Positions 8,147-16,306 of a DNA stretch of 64,000 nt are shown one piece after another. Position numbers and translations under genes: made by a program. The notes beneath the pieces are model-generated. The model made no database searches. It saw only the letters and a program-made list of their open reading frames with translations, and was not told where the DNA came from. The DNA is from Amorphus orientalis (GTDB lineage: Bacteria > Pseudomonadota > Alphaproteobacteria > Rhizobiales > Amorphaceae). The DNA is taken from NCBI RefSeq assembly GCF_030814015.1, contig NZ_JAUSUL010000002.1, positions 248,001 to 312,000 on the forward strand. The letters run 5' to 3'. Within the stretch, counting starts at the first letter, position 1, and each line of letters starts with the position of its first letter.

Positions 8147-9142
8147 TCAGCGGTCGTAGTAAGCGTCGCGCAGATCGTCGTAGTGGGCGCTTCCGCTGTC
8201 CTTCAGGCGCTTCCAGGCGGTCGCGAATGCCTCGTCCAGATAGGCCTGACGGGCGTCACCGGTGATGTCGATCACCTGCATTCCGTCGGCGCGGACGGCC
8301 TCGTCGGTTTCCTTGATCACGGTCTGATAGTGATCATAGGATTCCTTCTCGTACTCGATCGCGGCCTTGGTCAGGATTTCCCGGGCCTCTTCCGGCAGCT
8401 CGGCCCACTTTTCGGCGTTCATCATGATCGCCAGGTCGGTCTGGAAGAAGGGCGGATCGATCCGGTACTTCAGGAACTCGTCCCACGAGAGGTCGGTGAT
8501 GCCCACCAGCGGCCAGCCGATGCCGTCGACGACGCCGCGCTCGAGCGCCGTATAGACTTCCGGAACCGGCACGGAGACCGTCGTCGCGCCGAGCGTATCG
8601 AAGAATTCGCGGTAGATCGGCTGGCTGCGCAGCTTCAGGCCGGTGAGATCCACGCCGCCGTCCGCCGTGCGCTCCGGCTCTTCCGTCAGGTAGATGTGGA
8701 AGTCCACGCCGGTGTCGATGTGCGCGAGGAGATAGGCGCCGAGCCCTTCCTTGTAGACCTCCTGCATGATGGCGAAGCCGCCCTTCTCGCGGCCCTCCAT
8801 GGCGCTGACGGTGGAGCCGACCCAGGCGTCCACTTCCGGCATTTCGCCGAGATAATAGGTGCCCGGGCCGTACTGCATGTCGATCACGCCGCGGCGGATC
8901 GCCTGGGCCTGCTGCGGCGGCGGGATCACCTCCGGGCCGCCCATATAGTTGATCTGGAAGACGCCTTCGCCCATCTCGTTCGCCTTCTCCACGAAGCGCG
9001 CGAAGCTCTTGGCGAATTCGACCGGTTTCGGGAAGGCGGTCACGGCCTTGATCTCGATCTCCTCGGCGTGGCCGGGAGCGGCGGCAAATGCGGCGAGCAG
9101 CGCGCCGGCCGCCACCGACTTGAGGCAGGTCTGGAAGGTCAT
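8147..9142 (-). CDS. dctP: TRAP transporter periplasmic binding protein (DctP)
   Basis: A 331-residue protein with a Sec signal peptide ending at GHA-EEI (about residue 26). The mature part has the DctP pattern, including GLKLRSQPIYREFFDTLGA with the ligand-carboxylate arginine, and VSVPVPEVYTALERGVVDGI. Such proteins bind carboxylated ligands in the periplasm. Start ATG is preceded by AGAGGGG. A very stable UUCG-loop hairpin lies just upstream of the ribosome binding site. It is followed by dctQ and dctM. Confidence 0.91.
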   Translation of the reverse strand: MTFQTCLKSVAAGALLAAFAAAPGHAEEIEIKAVTAFPKPVEFAKSFARFVEKANEMGEGVFQINYMGGPEVIPPPQQAQAIRRGVIDMQYGPGTYYLGEMPEVDAWVGSTVSAMEGREKGGFAIMQEVYKEGLGAYLLAHIDTGVDFHIYLTEEPERTADGGVDLTGLKLRSQPIYREFFDTLGATTVSVPVPEVYTALERGVVDGIGWPLVGITDLSWDEFLKYRIDPPFFQTDLAIMMNAEKWAELPEEAREILTKAAIEYEKESYDHYQTVIKETDEAVRADGMQVIDITGDARQAYLDEAFATAWKRLKDSGSAHYDDLRDAYYDR

Positions 9143-9160
9143 TGCTTTTCCCCTCTGCTT

Positions 9161-9176
9161 GGGCGCCGAAGCGCCC
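9161..9176 (-). promoter_or_regulatory. UUCG tetraloop hairpin in the dctP leader
   Basis: On the transcribed strand the sequence reads GGGCGC-TTCG-GCGCCC, a six-base GC stem closed by a C(UUCG)G loop, the most stable tetraloop class. It ends 18 bases before the dctP start, just ahead of the ribosome binding site. No T-run is present, so I read it as a processing or 5'-stabilising element inside a longer transcript, not as a terminator. Confidence 0.55.
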
Positions 9177-9234
9177 GAGATCGTTCGACAGGTCTGGTGG
9201 TGCGATTTTTCTTTTCAGGTCGTTTGGCCGGACC

Positions 9235-10209
9235 TCACGCCGGAGGGCGTGCAAGGTCCAGCAGGCGAAGCTGGTCGAGCAGGCGGCCGAGCCGTTCCTT
9301 GCGATAGGCGTCCACGTCGCGGTCGCGATAGTCGAAGAAGCCCTGGCCGTCGCGCAGTCCGTTGCGGCCCTCCTGCATGTTGCGGTCGATGATATCGGGC
9401 GCCTTGAAGCGCTCTGCACCGGTCGCCCCGGTCATGTAGCGGCTGGCATAGTAAAGGATATCGTTGCCGCCCCAGTCGATGAACTCCAGCGCGCCGAGCA
9501 CGGCGAAGCGGAACCCCATTCCGTAGATCAGGGCCTTGTCGATGTCCTCGGGAGAGGCGACGCCTTCCTCCGCCATCCGGGCGGCCTCGTTCATCACAAG
9601 GGTCTGGGTCCGCGGCACGATGTAGCCCGGCGAGGCCTTCAGCCGGACCGGCACCTTCCCGATCTCCGACAGAAGCGCCTCCAGTGCGGCCGTCGCCGCT
9701 TCGGCGGTGCGCTCGGACGGCATCAATTCCACCAGCGGGATCAGATAGGCCGGATTGAGCCAGTGCGCGTTCAGGAACCGGTCGGGCCGCGACACCATGT
9801 CGATCAGGTCGTCGACCAGGAAGGTGGAGGTGGTGGATGCGACCACGGCACCCTCGGCCAGATGCGGATCGACCAGCGCGAAGGCCTCGGCCTTGGCTTC
9901 CTTCACCTCCGGCACGCCCTCGAAGACGAAGGAGGCGCCGGCGAGCGCCTGGTCGGCCTCGCTGCGGCGGCAGACCCGGATCCGCTCGAGGATGCGGTCG
10001 ATGGCGGAGGGCTCGAACAGGCCGAGCTCGGCCAGCATGGACAGCGCCGCGCGGATGTCGGCCAGGGCTTCGGACCGCAGCCGCTCGAAGTCGGCTTCCG
10101 GCCGGTCCTTGGCGTCGAGCAGCGTGACCTCGGAGCCGGCATAGGCGAACACATGGGCGATGCCGCGCCCCATCCGTCCCGCACCGACGGCGCAGATCCG
10201 CGGTGCCAT
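9235..10209 (-). CDS. 3-hydroxyacyl-CoA dehydrogenase family protein
   Basis: A 324-residue NAD-dependent dehydrogenase. The N-terminus has the Rossmann motif GAGRMGRGIA (residues 9-18). STTSTF and AHWLNPAYLIPLVE match the catalytic Ser-His-Glu region of the 3-hydroxyacyl-CoA/L-carnitine dehydrogenase family, and SPGYIVPR starts the C-terminal domain. It may oxidise a 3-hydroxy group, but its length and the HWLNP motif leave open a non-CoA substrate. The gene starts 1 base after the stop of the opine-dehydrogenase-like gene, so the two are coupled, and it is followed by the TRAP genes. Confidence 0.86.
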   Translation of the reverse strand: MAPRICAVGAGRMGRGIAHVFAYAGSEVTLLDAKDRPEADFERLRSEALADIRAALSMLAELGLFEPSAIDRILERIRVCRRSEADQALAGASFVFEGVPEVKEAKAEAFALVDPHLAEGAVVASTTSTFLVDDLIDMVSRPDRFLNAHWLNPAYLIPLVELMPSERTAEAATAALEALLSEIGKVPVRLKASPGYIVPRTQTLVMNEAARMAEEGVASPEDIDKALIYGMGFRFAVLGALEFIDWGGNDILYYASRYMTGATGAERFKAPDIIDRNMQEGRNGLRDGQGFFDYRDRDVDAYRKERLGRLLDQLRLLDLARPPA

Positions 10210-10210
10210 C

Positions 10211-11296
10211 TCAGATCCCCTCGCGCAGAAGGTCGATCATTTCCTGCCGGTTCAGGGCGGCCAGGCCGAGTTTCTCCAAGGTACGCCCCTGGGCTTCGAA
10301 GTCCTCGCCGACCATCGCGCCTCCGATCGCGAACAGTCCGGCAGCGACGGGCGTCGGCGTCCCGAGCCAGCGCCCGACCGACACGATGAAGCCGAGTCCG
10401 AGGGCCAGGTCCTCGCGCATGTAGCGATGGGTGTAGAGGTCCAGCTTCTCCCGCCAGTCGCCGGAGTCGGTGAGCTTGTCGTGGGCGAGCGCGCCGTACA
10501 TCCACTCGTCCCCGTCGGCGGAATAGTGGTCCGCCAGCGGGAAGTGCGGGGCGGCGTAGCCAAGCGCCTCACGCACGGCGATGCGTTCGCCATCGAGCGT
10601 CGTGGTGACGGCACGGATCGTGGGCTGTGTGCCCTCGTTGTGGATGTCCCAGTGCTCGAAATGCTGGATCGGGCCGGCGTTCATCACGATCAGCGGGGGG
10701 TGGATGATCGGTCCCGCATTCATCAGCGCGCCGGACAGCGCGTCCTCGACCGGCTCGATCGCGCCGGGGAAGGCCTGTTCGATCACCGCCAGGGCCCGCT
10801 CGGAATGGCGCGCTGGAAAAACGCCGGTGGGCAGCCGTGTCGCGCGCGTGGTGATGGCGATCAGGTTGTCGCCGTGCTTGCGGCACAGCCAGGGGAGCGT
10901 GCCGGTCTCGGCAATCGCCACGTCGGCGGTGCAGCCGGCCTCGCGCAGGGCCTTCATCATCACATAGCTGCCGAACGTGCCCGGCGGCAGGTAAATGACC
11001 TGGCCGTCGCTCAGATACGGAGCCAGCGCCTTTGCAAGGTCTTCCTGTCCGAAGGCGGGGATGGGCGCGACGATCAGCTCGGCGCCTTCGACGGCCTGGC
11101 CGAGATCGCTGGTGATCTCGGCGAGCGGCACGAACCGGGTCCCCTCGAAATCCTTGAGCTCGATTCCCCCCGCGGCCCTGGCCGGCCCGAGGGCAGCGGG
11201 ATCCCGCCGCCAGAAGCTCACCTTGTGGCCGCGCAGCGTGATGTCGACGGCCGCCGCGAAGGACCCGTTTCCGCCACCGATAACCGTTGTCTTCAA
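10211..11296 (-). CDS. NAD/NADP octopine/nopaline dehydrogenase family protein
   Basis: A 361-residue protein with an N-terminal nucleotide-binding GGGNGSFAAA motif (residues 7-16) and the C-terminal opine dehydrogenase domain, including NAGPIIHPP with the family's catalytic histidine. Known members join or split an amino acid and a keto acid through a secondary amine; many relatives have no known substrate. It starts with TTG at 11296, supported by GGGAG seven bases upstream. It leads an apparent operon with a hydroxyacyl-CoA-dehydrogenase-like gene and a TRAP importer, which suggests catabolism of an imported opine-like or amino-acid-derived compound. Confidence 0.84.
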   Translation of the reverse strand: MKTTVIGGGNGSFAAAVDITLRGHKVSFWRRDPAALGPARAAGGIELKDFEGTRFVPLAEITSDLGQAVEGAELIVAPIPAFGQEDLAKALAPYLSDGQVIYLPPGTFGSYVMMKALREAGCTADVAIAETGTLPWLCRKHGDNLIAITTRATRLPTGVFPARHSERALAVIEQAFPGAIEPVEDALSGALMNAGPIIHPPLIVMNAGPIQHFEHWDIHNEGTQPTIRAVTTTLDGERIAVREALGYAAPHFPLADHYSADGDEWMYGALAHDKLTDSGDWREKLDLYTHRYMREDLALGLGFIVSVGRWLGTPTPVAAGLFAIGGAMVGEDFEAQGRTLEKLGLAALNRQEMIDLLREGI

Positions 11297-11475
11297 GAAA
11301 GCTCCCCCGCCGCGCTGAAAAAGATGCCGCCGATCGCGGCGCGGCTAAAATCTATGCATATTCATGTAAACCGCGCAACCGGCCTTAGTCCCCGTAAAGA
11401 CGTCGATGGCCTGGCATCGAGGAAGGTTCTGCCGGGCACGGACCGGAAATCGCGGTCTTTCGGGCCGGGGTGCCC
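11297..11475. promoter_or_regulatory. Intergenic region with AT-rich palindrome, candidate promoter
   Basis: This 179-base gap precedes the opine-dehydrogenase/TRAP genes. Around 11350-11372 it contains an AT-rich stretch with the palindrome TATGCATA and, read on the minus strand, TTTACA, a possible -35 element. I could not place a convincing -10. Nothing coding is visible. Confidence 0.35.
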
Positions 11476-12549
11476 TCAGTCGGTTGTTGTGGATGCGTCC
11501 TTGCGCCAGTAGGCGGCAGCCAGTCGGCTCGACTTGTGGAGACCGCGTTCCTTGTCGAGGAAGGACCGGATCCGCCGCGTGGCGGCCTGCTCGGCGGCGA
11601 CGAACACGAAAATTCGCTCCGGCAGGGCGTTCCAGTCCAGGTCGCGGACGGCACGTTCCAGGAGATCGCTGTCGCCTGCGGCGGTCGCCCCCCGGTGCAG
11701 CCAGCCCAGATCGAGATCGGCTGCCGTCGCGATCGGCTGTTCCTCATCCTGGTCCGCGATTTCGATCCGGGTGATCAGACGGGCGCTCGCCGGCAGCGTT
11801 TCGGCCATGCGGGCGATCACCGGCAGCGCGGTCTCGTCGCCGGCGAAGACATAGGCGTCGGCTTCCGGCGGCCTGCCGCTTCCGCCAGGACCGAGGAGGC
11901 CGACGCGGTCGCCAAGAGCAATGCTCTGGGCCCAGCGCGTGCCCGCCGACCCGTCGTGCAGGACCACGTCGATCGCGATCTCGTTGGCTGCGAGATCGAC
12001 GCTGCGGACGGTGTAGACCCGCGGGGTCAGGGCATCGGGGCCGGTCGGCCAGATGGTGCGTCCGTCGGGGGCGGCGTGCGGCCAGACCGGGTCGCGGCCT
12101 TCCGGCGCGATCAGGACGCGAACATGATAGTCGCCGGTATCGTAGTGGGCGGCGTCGCCTTTCAGGATCACGCGCCGCATCCGGGGCGTGAGCTGCCGGG
12201 TGCCGACCGCCACGAGTTCGCGCAGATAGGGGATGTCGCGACGTGCCGCGTCCGCTCCCGACCAAGCGAACGCGGGCACCGTCCCCGTCGCCAGCTCGTG
12301 GAGGTGCTCGGCGAACACCGACTTCATGACCGAAAGCCGGGTGTCGTCCACCCCGGACACGCGGACATGAAGCGTGCCGGCGCTGACGCTCAGGTCGGCG
12401 TCGCCATAATAGCTGTCGATCCGGGCGACGTTGCCGTCGACCGTGACCTCGGCATGCTCTTTGAGATGCTCGCAGAGACGGGCGTGGACCGCCTGGGCAT
12501 CTTCCAGCGGCACGACGGCTTCTGCGGTCAGGCGGTCCTGGGTGGTCAT
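11476..12549 (-). CDS. Siderophore-interacting protein with N-terminal DUF2218 domain
   Basis: A 357-residue predicted flavoprotein. Residues 1 to about 90 match the DUF2218 domain often fused to these proteins. From about residue 100 follow an FAD-binding ferredoxin-reductase-like domain (TPRMRRVILKG, PRVYTVRS) and a C-terminal siderophore-interacting domain (VFAGDETALPVIARMAE). Family members (ViuB/YqjH) reduce ferric iron from imported siderophores in the cytoplasm with NAD(P)H. It lies 55 bases after the FhuB stop on the same strand, consistent with release of iron after Fhu uptake. Starts with ATG. Confidence 0.9.
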   Translation of the reverse strand: MTTQDRLTAEAVVPLEDAQAVHARLCEHLKEHAEVTVDGNVARIDSYYGDADLSVSAGTLHVRVSGVDDTRLSVMKSVFAEHLHELATGTVPAFAWSGADAARRDIPYLRELVAVGTRQLTPRMRRVILKGDAAHYDTGDYHVRVLIAPEGRDPVWPHAAPDGRTIWPTGPDALTPRVYTVRSVDLAANEIAIDVVLHDGSAGTRWAQSIALGDRVGLLGPGGSGRPPEADAYVFAGDETALPVIARMAETLPASARLITRIEIADQDEEQPIATAADLDLGWLHRGATAAGDSDLLERAVRDLDWNALPERIFVFVAAEQAATRRIRSFLDKERGLHKSSRLAAAYWRKDASTTTD

Positions 12550-12604
12550 GGGGATGCGGGTTCCGGTCTTGGAGGGACGGGGAGGCGGCCTTGCCGCGGT
12601 CGGC

Positions 12605-14581
12605 CTATTGCCGCCGGCGCAGGAGCAGGAGCAGGAACGGGGCGCCGACCAGGGTGGAGAGCAGTCCGGCCGGAAGCTCGTAGGGAAAGCCGGCGTTGCG
12701 GCCGAAGAAGTCGGCGACGATCATGATCGCCGCACCGGCGATGGCGGCGCCGACCACCTGGGGCAGAGCCCGGCGCAGTCCCAGTTCGCGGGCGAGATGG
12801 GGGGCCATCAGTCCGACGAAGGACAGGGGTCCGACCACCAGCGTTCCCGCCGCAGTGAGCGCCACCGCGATCAGAAGCATGACCGCCTGGACGCGCGAGG
12901 TGGCGACGCCGATGGCCCGGGCAGCGGATCGTCCGAGCGGCATGATGTCGAGCCAGCGCGCCGTGAGGCAGGTTGCGCCGGCGAGGACGAGCATCAGCGC
13001 CAGCGAGATCAGCGCGGTCGACAGGTCCATGCCGTAGGTGGTTCCCGCCATCCAGCTCAGAAGCTGCAGCGCGCGCGGATCGCCCGAGGCCGAGACCAGG
13101 CCGATGAAGGCGTCGAGGAGGGCCAGCAGCGCGATACCCGTCAGCACGATCCGTTCCGGCGCGAAGCCGGATTTGCGTCCCATCGCGAGGATCGCGACCA
13201 GGACCAGTCCCGCTCCGAGGGTTGCGGATCCGAGCAGGACGGTGAGCGTCGGGGCAGCGGTCACGAACAGGGCGATCCCGAGCCCCATGGTCGCGCCTGC
13301 GGACACGCCGATCACTTCCGGGCTGACCATCTCGTTGGACGTCAACCGCTGCAGGATCGTGCCGGCGACGGCCAGCATCGCGCCTGCTGCGATGGCCGCA
13401 AGCACCCTCGGGATGCGCCAGGGCAGGACAGTGGAGAGCGCATCGCCGCTGGCGATGACCCAGCCGCCGTCCACGCCTCGGCCGAGCATGACCGCGAGGG
13501 CGAACAGGACCGCAAGGCCGACGGCGACGGTACCGAGCACGACCGGCGGCCGCGCCGTATTCGGCGGGCGGGGGGCGGACGGCAGCGGCTCACGCCGGTC
13601 GCTCGCCTTCAGCCGGGGCAGCAGAAGGAGGAGAAGCGGCGTGCCGAACAGCGCGGTGACCGCGCCGGTCGGAAGAAACGTGGCCAGCGGGCCGGCCGCG
13701 AGGCTGACCACGGCGTCGGTGAGCCAGAGCAACCCGGCTCCGATCACCGGGGCCCAGACAAACTGGGCTCCGAGACGGCGGGCGCCGGCAAGCCGCGCCA
13801 CGGTCGGCGCGACGAGGCCGATGAAGCCGATCACGCCGACGGAGCTGGTGATCACGGCAGCCAGCGCCAACGCGATCGCCACCCCGCCCCAGCGCACCAG
13901 CGCGATCTTGAGGCCGAGCGAACGGGCCTGGGCGTCGGAGAGGGTCAGCAGACCCAGCGGCCGGATCAGCAGGGCGGCTGCGATCGCGAGGAGCCCGAGC
14001 CGCGGCAGGAGATCCAGCGGGATGCTCCAGTCCTGCTGGTGGAGCGACCCCGATCCCCAGATGAACAGGCTCATCAGGTAGCGGTCGTGCAGCAGGATCA
14101 GGATCGTGGACAGCGACTTGCAGTAGAGGCTGACGATCAGGCCCGCCAGCACGATGGCCACGGGCGCGAAGTTGCGCCGGGCGCCGATCGCGAACACCGC
14201 GAGCCCGGCCAGTGCGCTGCCGACGAGCGCAAGCAGGTCCCGGCCGAACACGAGGAGGCCGGGTGCGAACAGGGTGGCGATCGACAGCGCCAGTTCCGCG
14301 CCCGCCGACAGCCCCAGCGTGGTGGGCGAGGCGAGCGGATTGCGCATCACCTGCTGCAGGATGACGCCGGAAAGGCCGAGCCCGGCGCCGGCGAGCAGGG
14401 CTGTGGCCAGTCGCGGCAGGTCAGCATACAGCAGCACCAGCCGGTCCACGTCGAAGCCGGTCCCGGCCGGAGCGCCGAGCCGCATGAGCTCCGGACCGAG
14501 GGCTATGAGAGTGAGCGCGGCGGCCGGACCGAACAGGAGCGCCGCGATCACCGGCAGCCGGAGGGCGATGGGCGTCGTCAT
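12605..14581 (-). CDS. fhuB: Fused double-length Fe(3+)-hydroxamate permease (FhuB)
   Basis: A 658-residue permease made of two homologous FecCD-type halves (about residues 1-330 and 345-658), each with about ten helices. Each half has the RIPR-like or RLAT motif region followed by GAALGLSG-type sequence (GAGLGLSGVILQQ in the first half, RVLAAIAAGAMLAVAGTILQR in the second). The fused form is characteristic of FhuB. The ATG at 14581 overlaps the binding-protein stop as ATGA. It works with the ATPase at 15485-16297 to import ferric siderophores across the inner membrane. Confidence 0.91.
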   Translation of the reverse strand: MTTPIALRLPVIAALLFGPAAALTLIALGPELMRLGAPAGTGFDVDRLVLLYADLPRLATALLAGAGLGLSGVILQQVMRNPLASPTTLGLSAGAELALSIATLFAPGLLVFGRDLLALVGSALAGLAVFAIGARRNFAPVAIVLAGLIVSLYCKSLSTILILLHDRYLMSLFIWGSGSLHQQDWSIPLDLLPRLGLLAIAAALLIRPLGLLTLSDAQARSLGLKIALVRWGGVAIALALAAVITSSVGVIGFIGLVAPTVARLAGARRLGAQFVWAPVIGAGLLWLTDAVVSLAAGPLATFLPTGAVTALFGTPLLLLLLPRLKASDRREPLPSAPRPPNTARPPVVLGTVAVGLAVLFALAVMLGRGVDGGWVIASGDALSTVLPWRIPRVLAAIAAGAMLAVAGTILQRLTSNEMVSPEVIGVSAGATMGLGIALFVTAAPTLTVLLGSATLGAGLVLVAILAMGRKSGFAPERIVLTGIALLALLDAFIGLVSASGDPRALQLLSWMAGTTYGMDLSTALISLALMLVLAGATCLTARWLDIMPLGRSAARAIGVATSRVQAVMLLIAVALTAAGTLVVGPLSFVGLMAPHLARELGLRRALPQVVGAAIAGAAIMIVADFFGRNAGFPYELPAGLLSTLVGAPFLLLLLRRRQ

Positions 14582-15480
14582 CGGTTCACCGTCGTCATCG
14601 CGTCCGTGATGAGTTCGGCGAAGCGGACGGCGGAGGGAACGGCGCCATAGGCGAGCACCGCGGGAAGCGTGATGGTGCGGCCGGCGGCGATCGCCGGAAG
14701 CCGGTTCCACAACTGGCTGCGCGCGAGGATCGGCTCGATCTCGTCCTCGTAGAAGGGCCGGACCACGACGATGGTGGACTCCGGGTCGGCTTCGGCGAGC
14801 TTCTCGACGCCGACGGTCTGGAATCCCCAGTAGTTGGTCGGGTGGGGCCAGCCGTTTTCCAGGCCGATCCGGTCGAGCACGTTCTGGAACAGGGCGTGCG
14901 CGCCATAGACCCGGGCGTGCCGGGGATCGATCATGTGCACCAGCACGACGGGTCCGGGAGCGGCCGCGGCGATCCGCTCGCGGCAGGCGGCAAAGGTGGC
15001 GTCGGCTTCGGCCAGATAGGCGCGCGCAGCGTCGACGCGATCGATCCGTTCGCCCAGTTCCCGGGTCGCCGCGTAGGACCGGTCGAGCGGCTCGCCGTCG
15101 GGTGCGTAGAGGGTGAGGCTCAGGACAGGGGCGATTTCGGAAAGGCGCGAGCGGAGGGCCTGGGTGTAGGGCGTGGCCAGGATCAGGTCCGGCTCGAGAG
15201 CGGCGAGCCGCTCCATGTTGATCAGGCGGTCCATCCCGAGGTCGACGACGCTGTCGGGAAGCGGCGGCTCCTGGACGAACCTGTCCCAGCCGTCGGCCGC
15301 CGCGATCCCGACCGGGGTCACGCCGAGCGCCATCGCGGTGTTGGCGAGCCCGTAATCGAGGGAGACGATCCGAGGCTCGTCCGCTGCAGCGGTCTGCCGG
15401 CCGGCGGTGGCGGCGGCCACGAACGCGGCGGCCCCGGCGAGCAGGCTGCGGCGGCTGAGAAAACCGGGTCCCGACGTCAT
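14578..15480 (-). CDS. fhuD: Ferric siderophore-binding protein (FhuD type)
   Basis: A 300-residue periplasmic binding protein. The N-terminus has a twin-arginine signal (SRRSLLAG) with a hydrophobic stretch and AAA processing region, so it is probably exported folded by Tat. The body follows the class III (BtuF/FhuD) pattern with RIVSLDYGLANTAMALGV near the start and repeated acidic helices. It overlaps FhuB by 4 bases and starts 4 bases after the FhuC stop. It carries the ferric siderophore from the outer-membrane receptor to FhuB. Confidence 0.9.
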   Translation of the reverse strand: MTSGPGFLSRRSLLAGAAAFVAAATAGRQTAAADEPRIVSLDYGLANTAMALGVTPVGIAAADGWDRFVQEPPLPDSVVDLGMDRLINMERLAALEPDLILATPYTQALRSRLSEIAPVLSLTLYAPDGEPLDRSYAATRELGERIDRVDAARAYLAEADATFAACRERIAAAAPGPVVLVHMIDPRHARVYGAHALFQNVLDRIGLENGWPHPTNYWGFQTVGVEKLAEADPESTIVVVRPFYEDEIEPILARSQLWNRLPAIAAGRTITLPAVLAYGAVPSAVRFAELITDAMTTVNR

Positions 15481-15484
15481 CGCA

Positions 15485-16297
15485 TCAACCGGCGCACGCG
15501 ATCGGGATGCCGAGCGTGGGATGGGCGAGGATCTCCATCTCCACGCCGTAGATGGCGGAGAGGGAGGCCTGGGTCATGATCGTCTCCGGCGTGCCCCCGG
15601 CAATCAGCCGGCCGGCCTTCAGAGCGTGCAGCCGGTCGCAGAACCTTGCGGCCATGTTGACGTCGTGAAGCACCACGATCGCCGTCAGTCCGCGCTCGTG
15701 ACAGAGCCGGCGAACCAGGGCGAGCACCTCGATCTGGTGGGCGATGTCGAGGGCCGACGTCGGCTCGTCGAGAAGCAGGCAGTCCGGGTTCTGGGCGAGG
15801 CACATGGCGATCCAGGCGCGCTGGCGCTCACCGCCGGAGAGCGTGTCGACCATCCGGTCGGCGAAGTCGGTCATGCCGCATTGCCGGATGGCTTCCTCCA
15901 CGTGGGCCTGATCCTCGGAACCGAAACGGCCGAGCGCGCCGTGCCAGGGATAACGGCCGAGACGGACCAGTTCGCGCACGGTCAGCCCGACGGAGCCGGG
16001 CGTCTGCTGCGGCAGATAGGCGACGTGGCGCGCGAACGTGCGCTCGGGCCAGTCCGTCACCGGCTTGCCGGCGAAGGTGAGGGCGCCGCCGGACGGCTTG
16101 ATCTGTCCGGCCATCAGCTTGATCAGCGTGGACTTGCCGGAGCCGTTGTGGCCGATCAGCCCGGTGACCAGACCGGGCTGGATGGCGAGGTCGATCCCGT
16201 CGAGGATCGCGTGATCGTCGATGCGAAACCCGAGTGCCCGCGCCTCGAAGGGAGACGCGGGCAGGTCGGTTTGCTTCGCTGCAGAAGCCGGTTCCAT
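15485..16297 (-). CDS. fhuC: Fe(3+)-hydroxamate ABC transporter ATPase (FhuC)
   Basis: A 270-residue ABC ATPase of the iron-siderophore class with Walker A GHNGSGKS (near residue 48), signature LSGGERQRAW and Walker B LLDEPTSALD. The AYLPQ Q-loop is typical for FhuC/FepC. Starts with ATG, 9 bases after the receptor gene stop, so receptor, ATPase, binding protein and permease form one minus-strand operon. It powers FhuB. Confidence 0.93.
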   Translation of the reverse strand: MEPASAAKQTDLPASPFEARALGFRIDDHAILDGIDLAIQPGLVTGLIGHNGSGKSTLIKLMAGQIKPSGGALTFAGKPVTDWPERTFARHVAYLPQQTPGSVGLTVRELVRLGRYPWHGALGRFGSEDQAHVEEAIRQCGMTDFADRMVDTLSGGERQRAWIAMCLAQNPDCLLLDEPTSALDIAHQIEVLALVRRLCHERGLTAIVVLHDVNMAARFCDRLHALKAGRLIAGGTPETIMTQASLSAIYGVEMEILAHPTLGIPIACAG

Positions 16298-16306
16298 GGG
16301 CGCGGT

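Noticed and set aside
12431-14650. A 739-codon plus-strand open frame opposite fhuB
   Set aside because: Dominated by Arg, Gly, Gln and Asp repeats mirroring hydrophobic codons of the permease; no domain.
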